Origin: UMGS1766 sp963597355
GTDB lineage: Bacteria; Bacillota; Clostridia; Oscillospirales; Oscillospiraceae
DNA length: 64,000 nt
Assembly (NCBI GenBank): GCA_963597355.1
Contig: CAVBPR010000019.1
Span: 62,001-126,000, forward strand
Direction: 5' to 3'
Part shown: positions 35,876 to 44,189 of the stretch, piece by piece
Layout of the letters: each line of letters opens with the position of its first letter
Numbering within the stretch: the first letter of the stretch is position 1
The notes under the pieces: generated by a model
The model's input: only the letters and a program-made list of their open reading frames with translations
Databases searched by the model: none
What the model was told of the DNA's origin: nothing
Program-made: the position numbers and the translations under genes

Positions 35876-37108
35876 TTAGTTTGTTTTCTTCTTTGCCCGG
35901 TGGCGCACTGCCCAGCCTTCCCGCAGTTCCTGGCGGGTTCTGGCCACTGCCAGAGCGTCTGCCGGCACGGTGTCGGTAATCGTGCTGCCGGCAGCGGTGA
36001 ATGCTCCGCTTTCCACGGTAACCGGAGCTACCAGATTGGTGTTGCAGCCGATGAAGACGTTGTCTCCCACCGTGGTGCGGTATTTATAATTGCCGTCGTA
36101 GTTGCAGGTAATGGAGCCGCAGCCGAAGTTGCAATGCTCGCCCACATCGCTGTCCCCCACATAGATCAGGTGGGGCAGCTTGGTACCTTCTCCGATGACG
36201 GCGTTTTTCACTTCCACAAAGTCCCCTACCTTGCAATCGTCTGCAACCCGGGTTCCCGGACGGACATAGGCAAAGGGGCCGATGTTGACGTTAGCGCCGA
36301 AGACCGCCTCATTGAGCTGGCTGGCGTTGGCAATGCATCCATCTCCCAGGGTGCAGTCCCGAATCATGGTGTTCGGGCCGATTTCGCAGTTTTTGCCAAT
36401 CACCGTATTGCCCCGCAGAATCGTACCAGGCAGCAGAACCGTTCCCGCACCTACCGTGACGGTGGGATCTACATAGACGTTCTGGGGATCGAAAATCCGC
36501 ACCCCCTGCTCGATGCACTTTTCCGCCTGATCCAGGCGACCGTAGTACTGAGTGGCATCAAAGCTCTCTGCGTCCGTCAGGGGCAGCAGGAGAGGCACGT
36601 CGTCCGCCTCAGGGGCAAAGGGCACAGCGGCAGACAGGTCGCCATCGGCGGCCAATGCCTCAGCGCTGATGCGGCCAACGCCTGCAGGAGCTTCCTCCGG
36701 CTCAGGCAGCTGCTCCAGCACCGTCAGCAGCTGTACGCCGCCGCGGCTGAGCCACACCGGCTCGGTAATGCAGATGACCTCCCCCGACGCACCGGCGGCA
36801 AAATCGCAAATTGCCTTCTGCACCGGCTCATCGTCCACAAGACAGATCTGAGTTCCTTCCGGGAAGGACTTTGCCGCCTCCGCCGCCAGGTCCTTCTCTG
36901 TAAGCAGTAAAAACCGCTCAACACCAGCATCCTGAAGGGTATGCACCAGCCAGGTTGCGGCAGGGGCAAACAGCAGGGGACGCAGCATGAGCGGAACGAA
37001 ATTGGGGTCTTCTGAACCTCGCAAAACAGCAATGATTGCACTGGTTACCTTAAAGGTACGGTTATCCTGATTCTTTTTCAGATCGTTCATCATAGAACTG
37101 TTAGACAT
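35876..37108 (-). CDS. glmU: GlmU-like protein: intact acetyltransferase, degenerate uridylyltransferase domain
   Basis: A 410-residue protein; typical GlmU is about 450. The C-terminal left-handed beta-helix (about residues 215-410) keeps the GlmU acetyltransferase block: RPGTRVADDCKVGDFVEVKN, the catalytic His in LPHLIYVGDSDVG, and ITCNYDGN. The N-terminal half should be the pyrophosphorylase but lacks the nucleotide-binding GxGTRM loop. Where LAAGxGTRM is expected, it reads IIAVLRGSEDPNFVPLMLRP. It therefore probably cannot make UDP-GlcNAc by itself. The start at 37108 (MSNSSMMND) has AGGAGG 9 bases upstream. It sits in the usual place before prs. Confidence 0.85.
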   Translation of the reverse strand: MSNSSMMNDLKKNQDNRTFKVTSAIIAVLRGSEDPNFVPLMLRPLLFAPAATWLVHTLQDAGVERFLLLTEKDLAAEAAKSFPEGTQICLVDDEPVQKAICDFAAGASGEVICITEPVWLSRGGVQLLTVLEQLPEPEEAPAGVGRISAEALAADGDLSAAVPFAPEADDVPLLLPLTDAESFDATQYYGRLDQAEKCIEQGVRIFDPQNVYVDPTVTVGAGTVLLPGTILRGNTVIGKNCEIGPNTMIRDCTLGDGCIANASQLNEAVFGANVNIGPFAYVRPGTRVADDCKVGDFVEVKNAVIGEGTKLPHLIYVGDSDVGEHCNFGCGSITCNYDGNYKYRTTVGDNVFIGCNTNLVAPVTVESGAFTAAGSTITDTVPADALAVARTRQELREGWAVRHRAKKKTN

Positions 37109-37147
37109 CTCAGGAAACCTCCTTTCAGAAAACATTTTCTTAATTGT

Positions 37148-37176
37148 ATTATAGCAGACTAATTTATAATTTGCAG
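37148..37176 (-). promoter_or_regulatory. Promoter of glmU-prs
   Basis: On the minus strand TATAAT (37148-37153) has CTGCAA (37171-37176) 17 bp upstream. The -10 is perfect; the -35 is weak. Confidence 0.5.
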
Positions 37177-37290
37177 TAAATCTAAGTAAAGTTTTTCGAC
37201 TTTGGAGATTTTGACGATTGCATTCCATCGAATATGGCGGAAATGTTGCAAAAGCGACAGACTCCATGGAATTTTGACAGAACTGCTGGC

Positions 37291-37321
37291 AAAAAAGGAC
37301 TGCCGCAAATTGCGGCAGTCC
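37291..37321 (-). terminator. Terminator of the small P-loop protein gene
   Basis: GGACTGCCGCAA and TTGCGGCAGTCC pair on the minus strand, followed by TTTTTT. Confidence 0.9.
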
Positions 37322-37356
37322 AGATTGTGCAGGTAGTTTCCCTCGAAACGACGGGA

Positions 37357-37767
37357 TTAGAAATACTTGCGAACGCCCTCGTGTGCCAGCTCTGCATCGG
37401 CAGAAATGGTCACGGTGAACTTGATGTTGTTCTTCTCGGAGAAGGCATCCAGCCAGTCCAGGAACTTCTCGACTTCGGGATCGCCGTCGCAGGGGACGAC
37501 GCGGCACAGAGAATCGATGAAAATGTGGGTGATATCGAAGTTGCCGGCATACAGACCGGAAATCATGCCCTTCAGGAACTCAAAGGACTGGATATCATAG
37601 TCGCTGGCCTCAACCAGACGAATGTTGTAGTCGATGTTATAGGTGAGGGCGCGGTTACGCTCGATGCAGACCACGTTGCCGTGCTCGGTGCCGACAGCAG
37701 AGTTAATCAGATCGATCATCTGCTTGGTCTTACCGGAACCCTTCTTGCCCATGATGACTCTAACCAT
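37357..37767 (-). CDS. Small P-loop ATP-binding protein
   Basis: A 136-residue cytoplasmic protein. Walker A is at the N-terminus: VIMGKKGSGKTKQMIDL (G-K-K-G-S-G-K-T, about residues 7-14). FDITHIFIDSLCRVV looks like a Walker B strand with Asp near residue 85. It resembles a minimal RecA/PilT-type ATPase core without the accessory domains, and is too short for a known motor. Similar proteins in gut Clostridia are often called PilT-like or ATP-binding. The start has AAGGAG about 9 bases upstream. It is a single-gene unit with its own terminator; the role is unknown. Confidence 0.75.
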   Translation of the reverse strand: MVRVIMGKKGSGKTKQMIDLINSAVGTEHGNVVCIERNRALTYNIDYNIRLVEASDYDIQSFEFLKGMISGLYAGNFDITHIFIDSLCRVVPCDGDPEVEKFLDWLDAFSEKNNIKFTVTISADAELAHEGVRKYF

Positions 37768-37915
37768 AGTGTGTCACTCCTTGTTCTACCTGTGCCCTTG
37801 GAACGCACAGGTGGTGTTGGTGCTATATTAACATACGCGGTTTTTTATTTCAACTGGTTTTTATTGAAAATTCACACGATGTTGATAATTAAAACCGGTG
37901 AAACCCCGAATTTGC

Positions 37916-39253
37916 TTATTTTTCAAGGCGCTGCAGCAAATCCTCCCGCAGGTCGGAATAGCCAGGCTTATCCAGCAAAGCAAACATATTTTTCTTGTAG
38001 GCCTCCACGCCGGGCTGGTTGAAGGGGTTCACATTCAGCACATAGCCGCTGATGCCGCAGCACAGCTCGAAGAAGTAAATCAACTCGCCGGTGGTGCGGG
38101 CGGAAATGGTCTCCGTCTCAATCAGGATGTTGGGAACGCCGCCGTCCACATGGGCCAGACGGGTGCCCCGCATAGCTTGCTCACAGACAAAATGCAGGTC
38201 TTTTCCCGCCAGGAAATTCAGGCCGTCCACATTGTCGGCATCCTCGCCGATGACCAGCGTTCCATGGGGCTTGTCATAGCGAACCACCGTCTCGAACATG
38301 ATGCGCTCGCCCTCCTGGATGTACTGACCCATGGAGTGCAGGTCGGCAGTGAACTCCACGCTGGCAGGGAACAGGCCCTTGCCTTCCTTGCCTTCGCTTT
38401 CGCCGTAGAGCTGCTTCCACCACTCGCTCATGAACCGGAACGCAGGCTCGAAGCAGGCCAGCAGTTCTACCTTCTTGCCCTTTTCATAGAGGCAGTTCCG
38501 GGCGGCGACATATTTCCAGGCCGGATTTTCCATTGACCGGTCGGCATTGAGCTGCTGCATTGCGTCGGCAGCGCCGGCCATCAGCTCTTCAATGTCAATG
38601 CCTGCCACGGCGATGGGCAGCAGACCCACGGCAGTCAGCACGCTGTAGCGGCCGCCCACATTGTCGGGAACAACAAAGCTTTCGTAACCTTCCGTGTCCG
38701 CCAGGTTCTTCAGCGCACCCTTGCTGGCATCGGTGGTGGCATAGATGCGGCGGCGCGCCTCTTCCTTGCCATACTTCTGCTCCAGTGCCGCCTTGAAAAT
38801 ACGGAAGGCAACCGCAGGCTCGGTGGTGGTGCCGGACTTGGAGATCACGTTCACGGAGAAATCCCGGTCGCCCACCAGTTCCAGTACCTCCAGCACAGCG
38901 TCCGTCGACAGGGTATTTCCGGCAAAAAACACGTCCGGTGTGTCTTTCTTCTTCAGGTTATAGTTCGGACTTTGAATCAGGTCGATCACCGCCCGGGCGC
39001 CCAAATAGCTGCCGCCGATGCCGATGACCACCAGTGCCTGAGAATCCGACTGAATCTTCTTTGCCGCCTTCTGAATGCGGGCAAACTCTTCCTTATCATA
39101 ATTGACCGGCAGTTCACGCCAGCCCAGAAAATCATTGCCCGCTCCGGTGCCCTGGCTCAGCACATCGTGGGCTGCGGCAACACGGGTGGACATAGCGCCC
39201 AGCTCGGCGGGAGAGACGAAATCAGAGATGGCAGATAAATCAACTTTGATCAC
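37916..39253 (-). CDS. pgi: Glucose-6-phosphate isomerase
   Basis: It interconverts glucose 6-phosphate and fructose 6-phosphate in glycolysis. At 445 residues it is the shorter bacterial type (as in Bacillus). It starts with GTG at 39253, with AGGAGG 8 bases upstream. SKSGTTTEPAVAFR binds the phosphate, and GGRYSVLTAVGLLPIAVAG is the second signature. IVIGIGGSYLGARAV-type glycine loop (written here VVIGIGGSYLGARAV) is present near residue 78. It is not in an obvious operon. Confidence 0.96.
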   Translation of the reverse strand: MIKVDLSAISDFVSPAELGAMSTRVAAAHDVLSQGTGAGNDFLGWRELPVNYDKEEFARIQKAAKKIQSDSQALVVIGIGGSYLGARAVIDLIQSPNYNLKKKDTPDVFFAGNTLSTDAVLEVLELVGDRDFSVNVISKSGTTTEPAVAFRIFKAALEQKYGKEEARRRIYATTDASKGALKNLADTEGYESFVVPDNVGGRYSVLTAVGLLPIAVAGIDIEELMAGAADAMQQLNADRSMENPAWKYVAARNCLYEKGKKVELLACFEPAFRFMSEWWKQLYGESEGKEGKGLFPASVEFTADLHSMGQYIQEGERIMFETVVRYDKPHGTLVIGEDADNVDGLNFLAGKDLHFVCEQAMRGTRLAHVDGGVPNILIETETISARTTGELIYFFELCCGISGYVLNVNPFNQPGVEAYKKNMFALLDKPGYSDLREDLLQRLEK

Positions 39254-39462
39254 GGTAATTCCTCCTAATCGATCGGCATATCGGCCGACAATATAATGCT
39301 TTGGCTGATGCTATCTTATCACAGTCAGCTGGAAAAAGAAAGCTTTCCTGCATCATCGGAGAAAGATTTTTACAATCTGTTCCAGAGTGTCTATTTTGCC
39401 CCGTTTTTTTACCACAAAACAGAAAATGACGGGTTTTTACACAGAAAAAATGAAAGGGAGTC

Positions 39463-39523
39463 TTGCAATATCAGGGCGATAGTGCTAAATTTAAAGTAAT
39501 CGGTTCCGGTGGCTGCACCGGAA
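39463..39523 (+). promoter_or_regulatory. Promoter and leader hairpin of pta
   Basis: TTGCAA (39463-39468) and TAAATT (39486-39491) are 17 bp apart. A small hairpin, TTCCGGTG...CACCGGAA (39504-39522), lies in the leader just before the GGAGG ribosome site at 39533 and might affect translation. Confidence 0.5.
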
Positions 39524-39546
39524 ACTATCTACTGGAGGAATACGAC

Positions 39547-40527
39547 ATGGATTTGTTTGAAACTTTGGCTGAGACCCTGAAAAAGAACCCCAAGAAGATT
39601 GTCTTCACCGAGGGCACCGACGCCCGCATCCTGTCCGCTACGGACAAGCTGCTCAAGGCCGGCACCTTCCTGAAGCCCGTTCTGGTGGGCAATGTGGAGG
39701 CCGTGAAGGCCGCTGCCGCTGAGGGTGGTTTCACCGTCGAGGGCGCTGAGATCATCGACCCCGAGAACTATGCTGATATGGATGCTATGGCTCAGACCAT
39801 GTTCGACCTGCGCAAGGGCAAGATGGACATGGACACTGTCAAGGCAAACCTGAAGAAGGGCAACTACTTCGGCACTATGCTGGTGAAGATGGGCGTTGCC
39901 GACGCTCTGCTGGGCGGCGCTACCTACTCCACCGCCGACACCGTGCGTCCTGCTCTGCAGCTGATCAAGACCAAGCCCGGCAACAAGAACGTCAGCTCCT
40001 GCTTTATTCTCGTCCGTGAGAAGGACGGCGTGGAAGAGCGCATTGCCATGGGTGACTGCGCCATCCAGATCGCTCCCGATGAGGACGCACTGGTGGAAAC
40101 CGCTGTGGAGACCGCTAAGACCGCTGCTTACTTCGGCATCGATCCCAAGGTTGCCATGCTGAGCTACTCCACCAAGGGCTCCGGCAAGGGCGACGACGTG
40201 ACCAAGGTTGCCAACGCCACCGCTAAGATCAAGGCCGCTTATCCCGAACTGAAGGTGGACGGCGAAATGCAGTTCGACGCTGCCGTTTCCCCCACGGTTG
40301 GCCAGCTGAAGTTCCCCGGCTCTCCTGTTGCCGGCCATGCCAACACCTTCATCTTCCCCGAGATTCAGTCCGGCAACATCGGCTATAAGATCGCTCAGCG
40401 TCTGGGCGGCTTCGCCGCTTACGGCCCCATCCTGCAGGGTCTGAACGCTCCCATCAACGACCTGTCCCGCGGCTGCGATGCCGACGAGGTCTACAAGATG
40501 GCTCTGATCACCGCCGCTCTGGCCTGA
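39547..40527 (+). CDS. pta: Phosphate acetyltransferase
   Basis: It converts acetyl-CoA and phosphate to acetyl phosphate, the first step to acetate and ATP in fermenters. It is 326 residues, the single-domain Pta type. The start is at 39547 (MDLFETLAETL), with GGAGG 10 bases upstream. Conserved blocks include LVGGAT-type LLGGATYSTADTVRPALQ and the C-terminal FPGSPVAGHANTFIFPEIQSG-like region. No ackA is adjacent in this window. Strongly biased codons and a dedicated promoter and terminator suggest high expression. Confidence 0.96.
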   Translation: MDLFETLAETLKKNPKKIVFTEGTDARILSATDKLLKAGTFLKPVLVGNVEAVKAAAAEGGFTVEGAEIIDPENYADMDAMAQTMFDLRKGKMDMDTVKANLKKGNYFGTMLVKMGVADALLGGATYSTADTVRPALQLIKTKPGNKNVSSCFILVREKDGVEERIAMGDCAIQIAPDEDALVETAVETAKTAAYFGIDPKVAMLSYSTKGSGKGDDVTKVANATAKIKAAYPELKVDGEMQFDAAVSPTVGQLKFPGSPVAGHANTFIFPEIQSGNIGYKIAQRLGGFAAYGPILQGLNAPINDLSRGCDADEVYKMALITAALA

Positions 40528-40559
40528 TCTCCCTGTCTGTAATACCAACGAAACAGAAA

Positions 40560-40600
40560 AACCGCCGCAGAGTTCTTTTCCTCTGCGGCGGTTCTTTTTT
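40560..40600 (+). terminator. Terminator after pta
   Basis: AACCGCCGCAGAG and CTCTGCGGCGGTT form a strong stem followed by CTTTTTT. Confidence 0.9.
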
Positions 40601-40617
40601 GCACAGAATCGTCCGAT

Positions 40618-40785
40618 TCAAACCAACAGCAGTATGATACACAGGGCGGCAATCCCTCCACCCACCACGCTGACAATGGTATAAATTTTTCTGGATTCCG
40701 GATCCTGCTTTTCCGCGGTGCGGTAGTAAATGCCTGCCCCCAGCACCAGAATCCCGATGATCAGGCCAATAATTTTAATGAGCAT
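40618..40785 (-). CDS. 55-aa single- or double-span membrane protein coupled to the metal ATPase
   Basis: A 55-residue protein with two hydrophobic stretches (LIKIIGLIIGILVLGAGIYY at residues 2-21 and VSVVGGGIAALCIILLLV at the C-terminus) joined by a short charged loop. Its ATG shares one base with the ATPase stop (TAATG), and its ribosome site GGAGGAG lies inside the ATPase gene, so translation is coupled. This fixes the start at 40785, not the in-frame ATG at 40803 inside the ATPase. It may be a small regulatory subunit of the pump or part of metal handling; no family is recognised. Confidence 0.75.
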   Translation of the reverse strand: MLIKIIGLIIGILVLGAGIYYRTAEKQDPESRKIYTIVSVVGGGIAALCIILLLV

Positions 40786-42650
40786 TATGATTTTCTCCTC
40801 CATTTCAATAAAAATGCTGAGTTTGTGATCACCAGAACAGAGCCTGCATTGTGTACCAGCGCACCGACCACCGGATTCAGCGTTCCGGCAATCGCCAGGG
40901 CAATGGCAACAAAGTTCAGTGTCATGGAAAAGGTCATGTTGATCTTGATCGTTGTCATCATCCGCTTGGACAGGGCAATCAGATGCGGCAGTTCCTTGAC
41001 CTCATCGTCCACCAGCGCAATGTCTGCGGCATCCACGGCAATATCGCTTCCTACGCCACCCATGGCAATTCCCACGTCCGCTTTTTTCAGCGCCGGCGCA
41101 TCGTTCACACCGTCACCCACCATGCACACCGGCCTATCGGCGGCCTGATATTCCCCGATGTAATTCAGCTTGTCCTCCGGCAGGCAATTGGCCCGCACCT
41201 CCTGCACGCCCAACTGATCGGCAATGGTCTTTGCCGCATTTTCGTGGTCTCCGGTCAACAGCACCGGCTGTACTCCCAGTCCGGTCAAAGCCGACAGGGT
41301 TGCCTTGCTTTCCTTTCGCAAGGTGTCCGCCAGAGCCAGGAAACCGACATACGCCCCGTTTACCGCCACATAGATCACCGTGCAGCCCTGTCGGGTGTAT
41401 TCCTCCGCCGGGGAGACCTCAATTCCATGCTCCTTCAGCAGTTCCGGATTTCCTGCCAGAATCCGCCGTTTCTCCACCGTTGCCTCCACGCCCCGGCCGG
41501 GAATCATCTGAAACTCTGTGCTTTCCGTCACTTCTGCACCGGTTTTGGCAAATCCCCGTACAACCGCTTTTCCCAGCGGATGCTCCGAAAAGCTTTCTGC
41601 CGAAGCCGCCAGGCGATACACTTCTGTCTTGTCCATCGTCTCTGTTACGCTCTCCACGGCAATGACCTCCGGCGTGCCATAGGTCAAGGTGCCAGTCTTA
41701 TCAAATGCAATGATTTTCGCCTTTGCCAGCCGCTCCAGCGCATCTCCCTCCCGCACCAGAAAGCCGTGTTTGGTGGCGTTGCCGATGGCCGCCATAATGG
41801 CCGTCGGCGTGGCCAGCACCAGTGCGCAGGGGCAAAACACCACCAGAATGGTGACGGCACGAATGATCTGGCCGGTAATCAACCAGGTAAGTCCCGCCGC
41901 AGAAAGGGCAATCACCACAATCCAGGTTGCCCAGCGGTCTGCCAGACCGACAATTTTTGCCTTTCCCGCATCCGCCGACTGGACCAGACGAATCATCCGC
42001 TGAATGGAGCTGTCCTCCCCCACCTTGGTGGCTTCCATTTCAAAAGCGCCGAACTGATTCACCGTGCCGCTGGACACCTCGTCGCCCACGGTCTTATCCT
42101 CCGGAAGGGACTCGCCGGTCATGACCGCCTGATTGATGGAGGTCTGGCCGAAACGGATCACCCCGTCCACCGGAATGGTTTCCCCCGGCAGCACCCGCAG
42201 CCGATCCCCCACTTTAACCTGCTGGGCAGGAATGATTTCTTCCCTTCCATTGCGGAGAATCCGCGCCGTCTGAGGCGTTAGATGAACCAGCTTTTCAATT
42301 CCCGCTCGCGCCTTTGCCACCGTCAGCTCCTCCAAAAGCGCACCCAGCTGCATAATGAACGCCACTTCACCGGCCGCAAAATCTTCTCCGATGCAGATGG
42401 AGGCAATCAGCGCCAGAGAAACCAGCACGTCTGCCTTGATGTCAAAGGCGGTAATCAACCCAATGACAGCTTCCAGCACAATGGGCAGGCCGCACAGCAC
42501 GATGGCAATCCACGCCAGATCAAAGGAAAACGGACGGATCTTCAGCAAACTGCAGATGACCGCAACACCGGAGACCGCCAGCAGAACAATATCCTTTTTG
42601 ATTCCGCCGAATTCCAGCAGCTGCTCCAGCTTTTCTATCCCTCGTTTCAC
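40785..42650 (-). CDS. Heavy-metal translocating P-type ATPase (P1B)
   Basis: A 621-residue membrane pump. The transmembrane metal motif C-P-C is in VVFCPCALVLATPTA, the phosphorylated Asp in FDKTGTLTYG, the P1B-specific HP in SEHPLGKAV, and the hinge in GDGVNDAPAL. No N-terminal metal-binding domain is present. The last helix reads HNAGSVLVITNS, which is neither the classical Cu pattern nor the Zn/Cd Asp pattern, so the metal is uncertain. The promoter carries two CsoR-like operators, favouring copper. It starts with GTG at 42650 behind AAAGGAG. The small membrane gene follows at the stop. Confidence 0.9.
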   Translation of the reverse strand: MKRGIEKLEQLLEFGGIKKDIVLLAVSGVAVICSLLKIRPFSFDLAWIAIVLCGLPIVLEAVIGLITAFDIKADVLVSLALIASICIGEDFAAGEVAFIMQLGALLEELTVAKARAGIEKLVHLTPQTARILRNGREEIIPAQQVKVGDRLRVLPGETIPVDGVIRFGQTSINQAVMTGESLPEDKTVGDEVSSGTVNQFGAFEMEATKVGEDSSIQRMIRLVQSADAGKAKIVGLADRWATWIVVIALSAAGLTWLITGQIIRAVTILVVFCPCALVLATPTAIMAAIGNATKHGFLVREGDALERLAKAKIIAFDKTGTLTYGTPEVIAVESVTETMDKTEVYRLAASAESFSEHPLGKAVVRGFAKTGAEVTESTEFQMIPGRGVEATVEKRRILAGNPELLKEHGIEVSPAEEYTRQGCTVIYVAVNGAYVGFLALADTLRKESKATLSALTGLGVQPVLLTGDHENAAKTIADQLGVQEVRANCLPEDKLNYIGEYQAADRPVCMVGDGVNDAPALKKADVGIAMGGVGSDIAVDAADIALVDDEVKELPHLIALSKRMMTTIKINMTFSMTLNFVAIALAIAGTLNPVVGALVHNAGSVLVITNSAFLLKWRRKS

Positions 42651-42667
42651 AAATCTCTCTCCTTTCG

Positions 42668-42718
42668 ATACCCCATAGGGTATGGCACTATCATACCTAT
42701 AGGGGTATAGGTTGTCAA
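42668..42718 (-). promoter_or_regulatory. CsoR-type operators inside the ATPase promoter
   Basis: On the minus strand TTGACA (42713-42718) and TATGAT (42690-42695) are 17 bp apart. The spacer carries one site (ATACCTATAGGGGTAT, plus strand 42693-42708) and a second, ATACCCCATAGGGTAT, lies at 42668-42683, centred 25 bp away. Reverse-complementing the first gives ATACCCCTATAGGTAT, nearly the same. Both match the G/C-tract pseudo-palindromes bound by CsoR in Firmicutes copper operons. Confidence 0.75.
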
Positions 42719-42733
42719 GAGTAAAAAAAGAAA

Positions 42734-42770
42734 CCTCCGCCTGAATTTTTCAAGCGGAGGCCGGTTTTCA
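42734..42770 (+). terminator. Hairpin at the left edge of the accessory region
   Basis: CCTCCGC (42734-42740) and GCGGAGG (42754-42760) with TGAA/TTCA inner pairing, followed by CCGGTTTTC. It may end a lost plus-strand transcript. Confidence 0.5.
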
Positions 42771-42880
42771 AGAAGATGAGCCCCGTACGGACTGTGAACT
42801 ACACCCATGTAGATCGCACTGCAATCGGGCATGAGATTAAAGTTCAGCACATAGCTTCGATTGCCATTTGAGAGGGACAC

Positions 42881-43125
42881 GGATATGAGAAAGCTGATTT
42901 TGCGTTCAATATGGATACTACCTGTGTGGAATGGAAGTTTTCTGATTGCAACATGATCGCCACGGACACCATCACAGAGGAAAATAAGGTTGCTGACAAT
43001 ATGGTTCAGCAGTTGGAACTGGACTGGCTGATCTACAATAAGCCCCAGAATATGCACAGATAGTGCTTGGCAGTGATCCAGAGCAGTATGCGAAAGGAAC
43101 GCCAGAGCATCGGCTGATGGATTAA
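42881..43125 (+). pseudogene. Frameshifted remnant of a small accessory-element protein (DUF6061-like)
   Basis: In one plus frame the sequence reads YEKADFAFNMDTTCVEWKFS and on to ELDWLIYN, then a stop. Shifting the frame at about 43033 continues with PEYAQIVLGSDPEQYAKGTP to a stop at 43123-43125. The two pieces join as one small protein typical of mobile elements in gut Clostridia; I think it is DUF6061, from memory. The gene is dead by frameshift and lacks a clear start. It marks the edge of the island. The rest of 42770-43188 shows no other gene. Confidence 0.55.
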
Positions 43126-43138
43126 AGTGAATATACAT

Positions 43139-43178
43139 GGAACAGCCCACTAGTCAACAATGATTGGTGGGCTGTTCC
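43139..43178. terminator. Hairpin at the 3' end of the eight-gene operon
   Basis: GGAACAGCCCAC (43139-43150) and GTGGGCTGTTCC (43167-43178) form a perfect 12-bp stem just after the last operon gene. There is no T-run, so termination may be rho-dependent or shared with the remnant gene. Confidence 0.55.
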
Positions 43179-43188
43179 ATATTGTGCC

Positions 43189-44184
43189 TTAATCTTCATG
43201 AATCGATAGTCTGCCAACATCCTGTAGCTGATGGAAATTCTTAACAACCAAATGCGGAAAAGTTTTCACAATTAAGTCGACCGACATATGCTTAAAATTT
43301 ATCTGACGCAACTTATTCCTATCAAAAAGTGTAGACAAAATCGTTATGTTTCCAACTTGGACATGTGTAAGAACCTTAGTAACTGGCAAAAGCGCAAACA
43401 TGTCTCTCGCAACACGAACAGCGACGGCAGAAACAAATTCTTCTAATAAAATATCAGACAGGCCATCCCGAAGCACACGCTCTGGACTTGCGGCAAACTC
43501 AACTTCAATATAAGAAGGCTTATCTGTACCAAATTCGAAGTCGCCACTATACAGCGCCAAATCGTCAACTGGACGCATTCTTTCAATGACTTCAAGATAA
43601 GCATTAACATCACCGGACAAAACTCTCGAAGCCATCTGCGCGCAATAAGCATACACAGTTTGATCCATGAGCAAATCGTCTGCAGTTGCACCTGCAATGA
43701 TTTCCGTCCAATCCACCGGCGCGTCTTCATACAAGTAGATTCTCTTAATTGCTTCCGCCGATAATCCGTTCGTTGCAGTAGGAGCTGCTGAAATACGCGT
43801 AGCATCCAGCGAATCACCCATTCTGCCTGTAGTTGTGTTGTACGCTGGTGTAGAGGGCACTGCATAAATCTCCTCAACACCGTCACTTTGCATAAAGTAA
43901 TCATCCACCGCTGGGGCTACTTGATAATCATTCTGCTGAGATAATCGTGTCGATCTGATTTGTTGAGAGGGTTGTGTACTTCTGTTATTCCTTGAACTGC
44001 GGTACTCGGTTTCAGTCCAATAAATTCCCGTCCCTGGAATACCAACAGTTGTCGTCACATTGCCATTTGTGTTGAATGTTTTCTTTAGGGGACCACTACC
44101 TACAGTCATACTCATTCCGGTTTTTCCGAAATTAAGCTTCAGTCCATTACATATTTTAACACTTCTTCTAAATCTAAGTCCCAT
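43189..44184 (-). CDS. DUF4236-domain protein, last gene of the phospho-signalling island
   Basis: A 331-residue protein. Residues 1-55 are a clear DUF4236 domain: LRFRRSVKICNGLKLNFGKT, MSMTVGSGP and VGIPGTGIYW, a small beta-rich module of unknown role often found at the N-terminus of stress or membrane-associated proteins. A polar Gln/Ser/Thr-rich linker (about 60-145) is followed by an unrecognised alpha/beta C-terminal domain (about 150-331). There is no signal peptide or membrane helix. The linker offers many Ser/Thr residues that the operon's kinase could modify. The start is 5 bases after the phosphatase stop. Confidence 0.8.
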   Translation of the reverse strand: MGLRFRRSVKICNGLKLNFGKTGMSMTVGSGPLKKTFNTNGNVTTTVGIPGTGIYWTETEYRSSRNNRSTQPSQQIRSTRLSQQNDYQVAPAVDDYFMQSDGVEEIYAVPSTPAYNTTTGRMGDSLDATRISAAPTATNGLSAEAIKRIYLYEDAPVDWTEIIAGATADDLLMDQTVYAYCAQMASRVLSGDVNAYLEVIERMRPVDDLALYSGDFEFGTDKPSYIEVEFAASPERVLRDGLSDILLEEFVSAVAVRVARDMFALLPVTKVLTHVQVGNITILSTLFDRNKLRQINFKHMSVDLIVKTFPHLVVKNFHQLQDVGRLSIHED

Positions 44185-44189
44185 AGCAG

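Noticed and set aside
42647..43150. Minus-strand frame of 167 codons upstream of the metal ATPase
   Set aside because: It overlaps the ATPase promoter and operators and the frameshifted plus-strand remnant; the product has no recognisable domain.
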